Shown: one piece after another, positions 9,098 through 17,256 of the stretch
Position numbering within the stretch: the stretch's first letter is position 1
Layout of the letters: each line of letters opens with the position of its first letter
DNA from: Mesorhizobium australicum
GTDB lineage: Bacteria; Pseudomonadota; Alphaproteobacteria; Rhizobiales; Rhizobiaceae
DNA length: 64,000 nt
Direction: 5' to 3'
NCBI RefSeq assembly: GCF_900177325.1
Contig: NZ_FXBL01000004.1
Coordinates: 3,658,001-3,722,000 of the forward strand
Program-made: the position numbers and the translations under genes
Notes under the pieces: model-generated
What the model was told of the DNA's origin: nothing
Databases searched by the model: none
Seen by the model: the letters and a program-made list of their open reading frames with translations, nothing else

Positions 9098-9907
9098 CTA
9101 CTCGCGGTGCGGATCGCTGATCCACTCCCCCAGCGCCGCCTGCCTGACATCCTCCAGCAGCCGCACAAACCCGTCCGCCTGATGTTCCGCCGTCAGCCGG
9201 CCTTTCTCCGCCGTCGCCTTCGAGGCTTCGCCCACCACGCCGTTCGGATTGAGGTCGCTGGCGATCCAGGCGAAGGCGTGCGTGCCGGTGTGGCGCAGCA
9301 ACGAGAAGCTTTCCTCGGCCGCCTGCACGCGCGAGACGAAATCCTGCGCCTTGCGCATGTCGACCAGGTCCGGCCGGAAATGCAGCATCAGCGACGTCTC
9401 GACATCGCCGCCGTGGATCCCGTAGCGGCCTTCGATGTCCGAATAGAGCCCGTCCGGCTTGCCGAAACGCATCCAGCTCGTCTTCACCGACATCATGCCG
9501 AACCGCACGCGCAGTTCGCGGCTGACGATCCCCATGATCTCCTCGTTGCCGCCATGCGAGTTGACGATGACGATCTTGCGCACGCCCGCGCGCGCCACCG
9601 AGGCGCCCAGTTCCGTCCACGCCTCGATCAGCGTCGTCGCCGGCAGCGTCAGCGTGCCCGGCGCGTGCAGGTGTTCGTTCGACTTGCCGACCGCCTGCAC
9701 CGGCAGGATGCGCACGTCGAGCGCGGCCGGCAGCCGGTCGATGACGGTGGCCAGCATGCCGTTCATGATCGCCGTGTCGGTCGACACCGGCAGGTGCGGT
9801 CCGTGCTGTTCGATCGCCGCCACCGGCAGCACCGCGATCGTGTCCTCCGGGTCGATCGAGGCATATTCCGTCGTGGGGAAATCGCCCCACCAGACGCGGC
9901 GCGCCAT
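9098..9907 (-). CDS. Creatininase-family amidohydrolase
   Basis: A 269-residue metal-dependent hydrolase of the creatininase family. Visible family motifs are IEQHGPHLPVSTD near residue 33 (metal-binding Glu and His), IVNSHGGNEE near residue 120, and GIHGGDVETS with the second acidic metal ligand. Family members open cyclic amides or deformylate pyrimidines: creatinine to creatine, archaeal FAPy deformylase, mycofactocin MftE. The exact substrate cannot be read from sequence. It follows the RidA gene by 34 bases and probably forms one operon with it. Across the divergent promoter lie an importer and a cytosine-deaminase-like enzyme, so a cyclic amidine or pyrimidine substrate is the natural guess. 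Confidence 0.85.
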   Translation of the reverse strand: MARRVWWGDFPTTEYASIDPEDTIAVLPVAAIEQHGPHLPVSTDTAIMNGMLATVIDRLPAALDVRILPVQAVGKSNEHLHAPGTLTLPATTLIEAWTELGASVARAGVRKIVIVNSHGGNEEIMGIVSRELRVRFGMMSVKTSWMRFGKPDGLYSDIEGRYGIHGGDVETSLMLHFRPDLVDMRKAQDFVSRVQAAEESFSLLRHTGTHAFAWIASDLNPNGVVGEASKATAEKGRLTAEHQADGFVRLLEDVRQAALGEWISDPHRE

Positions 9908-9941
9908 CTCGTTCTCCTTCTTTGCGGGTCTCGCGCAGGCT

Positions 9942-10325
9942 TCAGGCCGCCGCGATCACCTCGATCTCGACCTTGAACTCAGGCCGCGTGAAGCCGCCGA
10001 CGATCATCAGCGTCGACGCTGGCGGCGGATCGGCGACCACCCGGTCCCTCACCGTCATGTAAGGCCTCATATAGGCCCGGTGTGTGACATAGGCGTTGAT
10101 GCGCACGATGTCTTCCAGCCCCATGCCGGCCTCGCCGAGGATAGCCTCGATATTGGCGAAGCAGATTTCCGCCTGTTCCTCGACGCTCTCCGGCACCGTG
10201 TCGTCCGCACGTGCGCCGAGTTGCCCCGACACTGCGACGATCCGCTTGCCGGCCGCCACCTCGACGCCATGGCTGTAGCGGGCGAAGGGAGCCCTGATCG
10301 TTGGCGGATTGAGCGGTCTGTGCAT
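9942..10325 (-). CDS. RidA-family enamine/imine deaminase
   Basis: A 127-residue protein of the RidA/YjgF/UK114 family, at the family's usual length. Visible features are RYSHGVEVAAGKRIVAVSGQLG near the N-terminus, the helix QAEICFANIEAILGEAGMGLEDIVRINAYVTH, and the C-terminal PEFKVEIEVIAAA. The Arg in the usual IRxNAY-like region aligns with RINAYVTHR. RidA proteins hydrolyse reactive imine or enamine intermediates made by flavin- or PLP-dependent amine oxidation. That fits a catabolic cluster with flavin oxidoreductases. The start at 10325 was chosen over upstream frames because it gives the canonical length. The gene diverges from the ABC importer. Confidence 0.85.
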   Translation of the reverse strand: MHRPLNPPTIRAPFARYSHGVEVAAGKRIVAVSGQLGARADDTVPESVEEQAEICFANIEAILGEAGMGLEDIVRINAYVTHRAYMRPYMTVRDRVVADPPPASTLMIVGGFTRPEFKVEIEVIAAA

Positions 10326-10428
10326 CTGCGTGTCCTGTTGTTGCGGCCAGCTATGCCCCGCGTCCGACGCGCTTTCAACAATCAACTGTTGGCGACCCGC
10401 AACGGCGATGGACAGCGGCCCAATATTT

Positions 10429-10441
10429 GGGCACCGTGCCC
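10429..10441. promoter_or_regulatory. GGGCAC-C-GTGCCC dyad upstream of the sigma-54 promoter
   Basis: A 13-base dyad centred about 80 bases upstream of the putative -24 element. Its position is suitable for an enhancer-binding protein such as NtrC, whose half-site contains GCAC. The match to a full NtrC site is only partial, so this is a weak call. Confidence 0.25.
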
Positions 10442-10515
10442 GCCACAGCACCAGCCTGGGCCGTACGCCGGCGGCAATTCACCGATCCGCGACCGCATTG
10501 GTCGTCAGCGGACCT

Positions 10516-10531
10516 TGGCATGGGCTTTGCA
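10516..10531 (+). promoter_or_regulatory. Putative sigma-54 (RpoN) promoter
   Basis: TGGCATGGGCTTTGCA has the GG doublet and the GC doublet exactly ten bases apart. It matches the -24/-12 consensus TGGCACG-N4-TTGCW at all but one of the informative bases. It lies about 62 bases upstream of the ABC-binding-protein start, leaving a leader of about 50 bases. RpoN control would tie this catabolic operon to nitrogen limitation. Confidence 0.6.
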
Positions 10532-10592
10532 TTTTGATTCTCTTGATTCAGGCCGGCGCATATCGCGGACGGGCTCAACAAAGGGTGGTGTC

Positions 10593-11597
10593 ATGAAGAC
10601 GAAACTGTTCATGTCGGTCGCTGCGCTGACGGTCCTGGCGGGTTCCGCCGGCCTCGCCGCGGCCCAGGAAAAGGTCACCTTCCAGACCAATTGGCTCGCC
10701 CAGGCCGAGCATGGCGGCTACTATCAGGCCGTCGCAGATGGCACCTACAAGGCCTGCGGCCTTGAAGTGACAATCGCCCAGGGCGGCCCGCAGGTCTCGG
10801 GCAGGCCGTTGATGCTGGCCGGCAAGATCGACTTCTACATGGGTGGCAACATGCTCCAGGCCTTTTCGGCAGTCCAGGAGAACATTCCTGTGGTCATCGT
10901 AGCGGCCTCCTTCCAGAAGGAACCCCAGGTGTTGATGAGCCATCCTGGCCAGGGCCTCGACACATGGGAAGATCTTAAGAAGGCGGAACAGTACATACTT
11001 GGTGATGAGGGCTTCCAGTCCTACTTCCAGTGGATGGTGACGGAATTCGGCTTCGACGCCGCCAAGCGTATCCCCTACACCTTCAACCCTGCCCCCTTCA
11101 TCGCCAACAAGATGTCTGTCCAGCAGGGCTACGTCACTTCCGAGCCGTACGCAGTTGAAAAGGAAGGCGGTTTCAAGCCAAACCTGTTCCTTCTCGCCGA
11201 CTATGGCTTCGACACCTATGCGACGACGATCGAGACCATGGCGGACACGATCGCCAAGCGTCCCGAAGTTGTTAAATGTTTCGTCGATGGCTCGGCCAAG
11301 GGCTGGTACAACTATCTCTACGGCGACAACAAAGCTGCCAACGAGATGATCATGAAGGACAATCCGGATATCACGGCGGAGCAGATCGCGTTCTCGATCG
11401 ACAAGATGAAGGAATACGGCATCGTCGATTCCGGCGACACCGAGAAGCTCGGCATCGGCGCCATGACCGACGAGCGGATGAAGAGCTTCTACGACAAGAT
11501 GGTCGCGGCCAAGGTCCTGCCGGAAGGCATCGACATCAAGAAGGCCTACACGCTGGACTTCGTCAACAAGGGCGTAGGCCTCGACCTCAAGAAGTGA
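10593..11597 (+). CDS. ABC importer periplasmic binding protein (NMT1/THI5-like)
   Basis: A 334-residue secreted solute-binding protein. Signal peptide 1-24 ends AGLAAA-QE. The mature part is NMT1/SsuA-like: VTFQTNWLAQAEHGGYYQAVADGTY, then IDFYMGGNMLQ and PYTFNPAPFIANKMSVQQGYVTSEPYAVE. This fold binds pyrimidine thiamine precursors (ThiY), sulfonates, riboflavin precursors or similar small organics. The ATPase and permease follow directly (6-base gap, then a 14-base overlap), so the three make one importer. The deaminase next to them suggests a nitrogenous ring as ligand. A ribosome site AAGGGTGG precedes the ATG. No TPP riboswitch-like element was seen upstream. Confidence 0.88.
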   Translation: MKTKLFMSVAALTVLAGSAGLAAAQEKVTFQTNWLAQAEHGGYYQAVADGTYKACGLEVTIAQGGPQVSGRPLMLAGKIDFYMGGNMLQAFSAVQENIPVVIVAASFQKEPQVLMSHPGQGLDTWEDLKKAEQYILGDEGFQSYFQWMVTEFGFDAAKRIPYTFNPAPFIANKMSVQQGYVTSEPYAVEKEGGFKPNLFLLADYGFDTYATTIETMADTIAKRPEVVKCFVDGSAKGWYNYLYGDNKAANEMIMKDNPDITAEQIAFSIDKMKEYGIVDSGDTEKLGIGAMTDERMKSFYDKMVAAKVLPEGIDIKKAYTLDFVNKGVGLDLKK

Positions 11598-11603
11598 ACC
11601 ATC

Positions 11604-12416
11604 TTGCCTGAAATGAAACCTGCCGGCGGCGCGCCGCTCCTCATCATGCGCGCCGTCGGAAAGACCTTTTCCAACGGCGTGACGGCTCTCGACCGCGTCG
11701 ACCTGACCCTTCGCGAGGGCGATTTCCTGAGCTTGCTCGGGCCGTCCGGCTGCGGCAAGTCGACGGCGCTGCGCATCGTCGCCGGCCTGTCGTCGCCCAC
11801 GACCGGCGTGCTCGACTGGCGCGGCGCGCCGATGGGCAAGACCGACATCGGCTTCGTCTTCCAGGAGCCGACGCTGATGCCCTGGGCCAGCGTCTTCGAC
11901 AATGTCTGGCTGCCGCTACGCCTCAAGGGGGTGTCGCGCCGTGAGGCGACGCCCGCCATCGCCGAACTTCTGGAGCGCGTCCATCTGACCGGCTTCGAAA
12001 ACGCCGTGCCGCGCGAGCTCTCCGGCGGCATGAAGATGCGCGTCTCGATCGCCCGCGGCCTCGTCACGCGCCCGCGCGTACTCCTCATGGACGAGCCCTT
12101 CGCCGCGCTGGACGAGATCACCCGCTTCAAGCTCAACAACGACCTGCTTGAACTGTGGCAGGACCAGCGCTTCACCGTCGTCTTCGTCACCCACAGCGTA
12201 TTCGAGAGCGTCTTCCTGTCGAACCGCATTGTCGTCATGGCGGCGCGGCCGGGCCGCGTCTTCGAGGAGGTCGATGTCGACGTTCCCTACCCGCGCAACG
12301 AGACGTTCCGCACCTCGCCGGAATACGCGGCACTGTGCCGGAAGACGTCCGACGTCCTGGTTGGCGCGATCAATAGTACGGCGGCATCGAAAGGCGTGCT
12401 TGATGGCGTCCTTTGA
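11604..12416 (+). CDS. ABC importer ATP-binding protein
   Basis: A 270-residue nucleotide-binding subunit of the nitrate/sulfonate/taurine (SsuB/TauB) type. Walker A is GPSGCGKST, the Q-loop is FVFQEPTLMPW, the signature is LSGGMKMR, Walker B is VLLMDEPFAALDE and the switch His lies in VVFVTHS. It powers the importer formed with the flanking genes. The start is TTG at 11604 or ATG at 11613, which differ by three residues and cannot be separated by sequence. The permease start lies inside its 3' end, so the two are translationally coupled. Confidence 0.92.
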   Translation: MPEMKPAGGAPLLIMRAVGKTFSNGVTALDRVDLTLREGDFLSLLGPSGCGKSTALRIVAGLSSPTTGVLDWRGAPMGKTDIGFVFQEPTLMPWASVFDNVWLPLRLKGVSRREATPAIAELLERVHLTGFENAVPRELSGGMKMRVSIARGLVTRPRVLLMDEPFAALDEITRFKLNNDLLELWQDQRFTVVFVTHSVFESVFLSNRIVVMAARPGRVFEEVDVDVPYPRNETFRTSPEYAALCRKTSDVLVGAINSTAASKGVLDGVL

Positions 12417-13257
12417 AGAGTCCGCCCCCGTGCCGCTCGACGCGGAGGAAATGCGCCGCCTGCGCGTCGCGCGGCTGGAGAGGATCGGCAAATGGGTGCT
12501 CCCGATCGCCATCATGTGCGTGGCGATCTTCCTGTGGGACCGCATCGTCGTCTGGAACGAGATCCCGCACTACATCCTGCCGCGCCCGATCGACGTGCTC
12601 CAGGCGCTGATCGATGACCGGGCGCTGCTGTTCTCCTCGCTTCTGACGACGCTGCGCATCACCGGCCTCGGCCTGCTTCTTGCCGTCGTCGGCGGCGTTG
12701 GCCTCGCCGTGCTCTTCGCTCAGTCGAAATGGGTGGAGATGTCGTTCTTCCCCTTCGCGATCGTGCTTCAGGTCACGCCCATCGTGGCGATCTTCCCGCT
12801 GATCAACATCTATGTCGACAACCAGACGGCAAAGTTGCTGCTCTGCGCCTGGATCGTCGCCTTCTTCCCGATCCTGTCGAACACGACGCTCGGCCTCAAC
12901 TCGGTCGACCGCAACCTGCGCGACCTGTTCAAGCTGAACGGCGCGACGCGCTGGCAGGAGCTCTGGCACCTGAGGCTACCCGCCGCGATGCCCTATTTCC
13001 TCGGCGGCCTGAAGATCGCCGGTGGCCTGGCGCTGATCGGCGCGGTGGTGGCCGAGTTCGTCGCCGGTTCCGCCGGCCAGTCCTCGGGGCTTGCCTCACG
13101 CATCATCGAGAGCGGCTACCGGCTGCGCACGGCGCGGCTCTTCGCCGCTTTGATCCTCATTTCGCTGACGGGCATCGTCATCTTCATGACGCTCACCTGG
13201 ATTTCCCACATGATGCTGCGCCGCTGGCACGAAAGCGCGCTGAAGCAGGAACAGTGA
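12403..13257 (+). CDS. ABC importer permease
   Basis: A 284-residue inner-membrane permease of the SsuC/ThiX type. It has a short cytoplasmic N-terminus, about six membrane segments (the first near residues 30-48) and the EAA-like coupling loop in LFKLNGATRWQELWHLRLPAAMPYFLGGLKIA. It overlaps the ATPase gene by 14 bases. The start at 12403 was chosen because it gives the normal family length and removes an unrelated in-frame extension that overlaps the ATPase. It acts with the two upstream proteins. Confidence 0.9.
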   Translation: MASFEESAPVPLDAEEMRRLRVARLERIGKWVLPIAIMCVAIFLWDRIVVWNEIPHYILPRPIDVLQALIDDRALLFSSLLTTLRITGLGLLLAVVGGVGLAVLFAQSKWVEMSFFPFAIVLQVTPIVAIFPLINIYVDNQTAKLLLCAWIVAFFPILSNTTLGLNSVDRNLRDLFKLNGATRWQELWHLRLPAAMPYFLGGLKIAGGLALIGAVVAEFVAGSAGQSSGLASRIIESGYRLRTARLFAALILISLTGIVIFMTLTWISHMMLRRWHESALKQEQ

Positions 13258-13264
13258 GATCGGC

Positions 13265-14581
13265 ATGACTGCCCTCCCTATCCCTACGAGCGGCTGGTAC
13301 GTGCTTGCCGACGCCCGCCTGCACGTCTCGACGGTCGAGCCCCTCTCCGCCCAGCCCGACCGCGACGGCTTCATCCGCTGCGACATCTCGATCGCCGACG
13401 GCAGGATCAAGGCGATCGCCCCGCGCAACGACCGCCCCGTGCCGCCCCGCGCAGTCGACCTCAAGGGTCGTATCGTCCTGCCCGCTTTCGTCGACTGCCA
13501 CACCCATCTCGACAAGGGCCACATCTGGCCGCGCATGCCCAATCCGGACGGCTCCTTCATGGGCGCGCTCACCGCCGTCGGAACCGACCGCATGGCGTTC
13601 TGGAACGCGAAGGACGTCGAACGGCGCATGGATTTCGCCTTGCGCACCGCCTATGCCCACGGCACCCGAGCGATCCGCACCCATCTTGATTCCATCTCGC
13701 CGCAGGAGACGATCTCCTGGGACGTGTTCACCGCGATGCGCGAGCGCTGGAAGGGCCGGATCGACCTCCAGGCCGCCTCGCTCACCGGCGTCGAGACGAT
13801 CCGCGACGGCGCATGGTTTTCCCGCCTCGCCGAGCGCGTCGCTCGTTCGGGTGGGGTGCTGGGCGCGGTCACCTACATGGTCCCCGACGTGGTCGAAATG
13901 ATCGACCGCGTCTTTTCGACGGCGATGGAGCGCGGCCTCGAGCTCGACTTCCATGCCGACGAGACCGACGATGTCGAAGCCGTTTCGCTGCGCCTGATCG
14001 CGGAGGCGGCGATCCGCCACGGCTTCACCGGAAAAATCCTCGTCGGCCATTGCTGCTCGCTTGCCCGCCAGCCGGATGCCGACGTGCTGCGCACGCTCGA
14101 CCTCGTGGCGAAGGCCGGCCTGTCCGTCGTGTCGCTGCCGATGTGCAACATGTATCTGCAGGACCGCCGCCACGACCAGACCACGCCGCGCTGGCGCGGC
14201 GTCACGCTGTTGCACGAGATGAAGGCGCGCGGCATCAACGTCGCCGTCGCCTCCGACAACACCCGCGATCCGTTCTATGCGTATGGCGACCTCGACATGC
14301 TGGAGGTCTACCGCATGGCGACGCGCATTCTTCAGTTCGACCATCCCGTGGCCGACTGGCCGCGCGCCGTCGGCGCCTTCCCGGCGAAGGCGATGGGGCT
14401 GGACGATGCCGGCACGCTCAAGGCAGGTGCCGGCGCGGACCTCGTCATCTTCCGCGGCCGCTCCTGGACAGAACTGCTCTCGCGTCCGGAAAGCGACCGC
14501 ACAGTCGTGCGCGCCGGCGCTGCCATCGAGCGCATCATTCCCGATTATTCCGAACTCGACGACGTGGTGGGACGACCCTGA
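13265..14581 (+). CDS. Cytosine-deaminase-like amidohydrolase
   Basis: A 438-residue member of the amidohydrolase superfamily, closest in motif pattern to cytosine deaminase (CodA). Metal and catalytic motifs are VDCHTHLDKGH (residues ~76-86), LDFHADETDD, LVGHCCSLA and VASDNTRDPFYAYGDLDMLEV, where the last Asp is the metal ligand. CodA-type enzymes deaminate cytosine, isoguanine-like rings and also creatinine. It sits directly behind the importer (7-base gap) and shares one base with the next gene. So it probably acts on the imported compound in the cytoplasm. The true substrate is unknown. Confidence 0.82.
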   Translation: MTALPIPTSGWYVLADARLHVSTVEPLSAQPDRDGFIRCDISIADGRIKAIAPRNDRPVPPRAVDLKGRIVLPAFVDCHTHLDKGHIWPRMPNPDGSFMGALTAVGTDRMAFWNAKDVERRMDFALRTAYAHGTRAIRTHLDSISPQETISWDVFTAMRERWKGRIDLQAASLTGVETIRDGAWFSRLAERVARSGGVLGAVTYMVPDVVEMIDRVFSTAMERGLELDFHADETDDVEAVSLRLIAEAAIRHGFTGKILVGHCCSLARQPDADVLRTLDLVAKAGLSVVSLPMCNMYLQDRRHDQTTPRWRGVTLLHEMKARGINVAVASDNTRDPFYAYGDLDMLEVYRMATRILQFDHPVADWPRAVGAFPAKAMGLDDAGTLKAGAGADLVIFRGRSWTELLSRPESDRTVVRAGAAIERIIPDYSELDDVVGRP

Positions 14582-15978
14582 TGGACATCGCTGCGCTGAA
14601 GGCCGATCTCGCAGGCATCAAGGTCGAGGACAACCCGGCCATCGTCCAGCAGAAGAGCCGCGACTTCTACTGGTACAGCCCTGTCCTGAAAGCCCAGCTC
14701 GAACACGTCACCGCTGACCTCGTCGTCTCGCCGAAGACCGAGAGCGAGCTAATCAGCGTGCTGAAGGCCTGCTATCGCCTCGGCATTCCGGTCACGCCGC
14801 GCGGCACCGGCACCGGCAACTACGGCCAGGCCATGCCGCTCTCCGGCGGCGTTGTGCTGTCGCTCGCGGACATGAACGAGATCAGGGTAATCGCCCCTGG
14901 CCGCGTCGTCACCGGTCCCGGCGCCGTCATTTCGGAGATCGACAAGGCCGCGCGGGCTCATTCCGCGCAGGAACTCCGCATCCATCCCTCCACCTACCAC
15001 ACCGCCTCGATCGGCGGCTTCATCGCCGGCGGCTCCGGCGGCGTCGGCTCGATCAACTGGGGCGGCCTGCGCGACTTCGGCAACATCATCCGGTTACGTG
15101 TGGTGACGATGGAAGAGGAGCCACGAATCCTTGAGCTGACGGGGGAAGATCTGCACAAGGTGACACATGCCTACGGCACCAACGGCATCATCTCCGAAGT
15201 CGAGATGCCGCTGACGGCTGCGTACGACTGGGTCGACGTCATCGTTGGCTTCGACACATTCATGGACGCCGCCCGCTACGGCAACGCACTCGGCCTGCAG
15301 GATGGGCTGCTGACCAAGCTGATCTCGCCGATCGCCGCTCCCGCCCCCTTCACCTATTTCAAGCGGCACCAGAAATTCTTCCGCGACGGCCAGAGCATCT
15401 GCCTCGTCACCGTCGCGCCGCACTCGCTCGACGCTTTCCTTGCCTTTACCCGCCGCTGGGGCGCCGAGATCGTCTTCAATGCGGTCACCGAGACCGACCT
15501 CAAGGGCCTGCCGCCAAACTTCGAGCTGTCCTGGAACCACACGACGCTGCGGGCGCTCCGTGTCGATCCGGCGATCACTTATCTGCAGGTGTTATATCCC
15601 TTCCCGCACCAGATCGAACGGATCGAGAAGATCCATGCACTGATCGGCGACGAGATGATCGGCCATCTCGAATTCGTCCGCTTCGACGGCAACGTCACCT
15701 GCTTCGGCCTGCCGATGATCCGCTACACCACCGAGGAGCGGCTGGAGGAGATCATCCGCCTGCACGAAGAAAATGGCTGCCCGATCTTCAACCCGCACCG
15801 CTACACGCTGGAAGAAGGCGGCATGAAGCAGACCGACGAAATCCAGCTCGCCTTCAAGCGCGAGGCCGACCCGAAGGGCCTGCTCAACCCCGGAAAGATG
15901 ATTGCCTGGGAGAACCCGGCCTACGACTACAAGTCCGGTAAGCTGTTTCTCTTCAAGGGCTTGCAGCAGGCAGGTTGA
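14581..15978 (+). CDS. FAD-linked oxidase/dehydrogenase (GlcD-like)
   Basis: A 465-residue flavoenzyme of the PCMH/VAO type. The FAD-binding domain is at residues ~30-220: VTPRGTGTGNYGQAMPLSGGVVLSL, then VTGPGAVISEIDK and SIGGFIAGGSGGVGSINWG. A C-terminal FAD oxidase-type domain follows, ending ADPKGLLNPGKMIAWENP. Members oxidise hydroxy acids or related substrates with FAD. The start shares one base with the stop of the deaminase gene (TGATG), which implies coupling. Two flavodoxin-fold reductases follow, so the product of the deaminase may be oxidised further. The substrate is not predictable. Confidence 0.82.
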   Translation: MDIAALKADLAGIKVEDNPAIVQQKSRDFYWYSPVLKAQLEHVTADLVVSPKTESELISVLKACYRLGIPVTPRGTGTGNYGQAMPLSGGVVLSLADMNEIRVIAPGRVVTGPGAVISEIDKAARAHSAQELRIHPSTYHTASIGGFIAGGSGGVGSINWGGLRDFGNIIRLRVVTMEEEPRILELTGEDLHKVTHAYGTNGIISEVEMPLTAAYDWVDVIVGFDTFMDAARYGNALGLQDGLLTKLISPIAAPAPFTYFKRHQKFFRDGQSICLVTVAPHSLDAFLAFTRRWGAEIVFNAVTETDLKGLPPNFELSWNHTTLRALRVDPAITYLQVLYPFPHQIERIEKIHALIGDEMIGHLEFVRFDGNVTCFGLPMIRYTTEERLEEIIRLHEENGCPIFNPHRYTLEEGGMKQTDEIQLAFKREADPKGLLNPGKMIAWENPAYDYKSGKLFLFKGLQQAG

Positions 15979-15986
15979 ATCGGAAC

Positions 15987-16568
15987 ATGAGAGCCCTCGT
16001 CCTTCACGCCCATCCTGTCGAGACGAGCTACAACGCCGCCCTCCACCGGCTGATCGTCGAACGCCTCTCGGCGCGCGGCTACGAGATCGACGACTGCGAC
16101 CTTTACGCGGAGGGCTTTGACCCGCGGCTCACTCGCGAGGAGCGGCTTGCCTATCACGACATCGGGCCCAACCTCGCCGGCGTATCGGATTATGTCGAAC
16201 GCGTACGACGTGCCGAGGCGCTCATACTCTCCTTCCCCGTCTGGAACTTCGGCTACCCGGCGATCCTGAAGGGCTTCTTCGACCGTGTCTTCGTCCCGGG
16301 CGTGTCGTTCCGCATGGTCGACGGCAAGGTCGAGACCTGTCTCGACACGATCCGCAAGGTCGCCACCGTCACCACCTATGGTGGGCCGCGCTGGCGCGCC
16401 TTCGTCATGGGCGACCCGCCGCGCAAGCTCGTGACCCGGCTCCTGCGTGCCACGGTAAAGCCCGGCGCGCCCTTCACCTACCTCGCCCATTACGACATGA
16501 ACCGCTCGACGGACGCGACCCGCGCCACCTTCATGCGCAAGGTCTCGTCCGCGATGGACCGCTTCTGA
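15987..16568 (+). CDS. NAD(P)H-dependent flavodoxin-fold oxidoreductase 1
   Basis: A 193-residue protein of the flavodoxin-2 (NQO1/MdaB/KefF-type) family. The flavin-phosphate loop is LVLHAHPVETSYNAAL at the N-terminus. The active-site segment is LILSFPVWNFGYPAILKGFFDRVF, followed by TVTTYGGPRW. Such enzymes reduce quinones, nitro groups or flavins with NAD(P)H. The start at 15987 (MRALVLHAHP) was preferred over a TTG four codons earlier. The next gene, eight bases downstream, is a paralogue, which suggests a local duplication or a heterodimer within the same catabolic operon. Confidence 0.82.
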   Translation: MRALVLHAHPVETSYNAALHRLIVERLSARGYEIDDCDLYAEGFDPRLTREERLAYHDIGPNLAGVSDYVERVRRAEALILSFPVWNFGYPAILKGFFDRVFVPGVSFRMVDGKVETCLDTIRKVATVTTYGGPRWRAFVMGDPPRKLVTRLLRATVKPGAPFTYLAHYDMNRSTDATRATFMRKVSSAMDRF

Positions 16569-16575
16569 CAGACGC

Positions 16576-17163
16576 ATGCGCATTCTGCTCGTCTACTGCC
16601 ACCCGGTCCCCGAGAGCTACGCAGCCTCGATCCGCGACGAGACCATCGCGTCGCTTGAGGCGCGCGGCCATGAGGTCCGCCTGCTCGACCTCTACGCCAT
16701 CGGCTTCGACCCGGTGATGGGCGCCGAAGAGCGCCGCCGCTACAACCATCTCCCTGCCGATCAGCATCCTCTGCCCGAGCACATCGCACATCTGCGCTGG
16801 GCGGAAGGGCTCGTCTTCGTCTACCCGACCTGGTGGTATGGTCTGCCTGCCATGCTCAAGGGCTGGCTCGATCGCGTCTGGGCGCCTGGCGTCGCTTTCT
16901 CCATGCCGGAGCCGAACGCCAAGATCGGCCCGCTGATGACCCACATCCGACTTCTCGGCGTCATCACCACTTGCGGCGCGCCGATGTGGTGGTCCTATGT
17001 CGTTGGACATCCCGGCCGCCGCACCATCACCCGCGGCATCCGCGCGCTGTGCGCCCGCCGCTGCCGCACCTTCTTCATGGCGCACTACCTGATGGATTCA
17101 TCCACCGACACGACGCGGCGCAATTTTCTGGCGAAGGTGCGCAAGAAACTCGCGAAGGTGTGA
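16576..17163 (+). CDS. NAD(P)H-dependent flavodoxin-fold oxidoreductase 2
   Basis: A 195-residue paralogue of the preceding gene. Its matching segments are LLVYCHPVPESYAASI (flavin loop) and LVFVYPTWWYGLPAMLKGWLDRVWAPG, then VITTCGAPMWW. Both proteins end with a similar STD-T-R-F motif (NRSTDATRATFMRKV versus DSSTDTTRRNFLAKV). This supports tandem duplication. It is the last gene of the plus-strand arm; 93 bases separate it from the next start. Its role is presumably electron supply or reduction of a ring or quinone intermediate, which is inference. Confidence 0.82.
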   Translation: MRILLVYCHPVPESYAASIRDETIASLEARGHEVRLLDLYAIGFDPVMGAEERRRYNHLPADQHPLPEHIAHLRWAEGLVFVYPTWWYGLPAMLKGWLDRVWAPGVAFSMPEPNAKIGPLMTHIRLLGVITTCGAPMWWSYVVGHPGRRTITRGIRALCARRCRTFFMAHYLMDSSTDTTRRNFLAKVRKKLAKV

Positions 17164-17256
17164 ACCTGCAGCCTGTCAGCAGTATGTTCGGTCCGGCGCT
17201 TTTCGGGTTGCCGCCCGTCGCGCTTTCCTGAAAATCTCTGCCTTCAGGAGATTCCG

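Noticed and set aside
8646..9890. A 414-codon minus-strand frame spanning the YCII and creatininase regions
   Set aside because: The upstream part is a shadow of the creatininase-family gene, which lies in another frame with full motifs.
10326..10592. TPP or other riboswitch before the ABC importer
   Set aside because: No conserved TPP (CTGAGA-type) core was seen; a sigma-54 promoter explains the region better.
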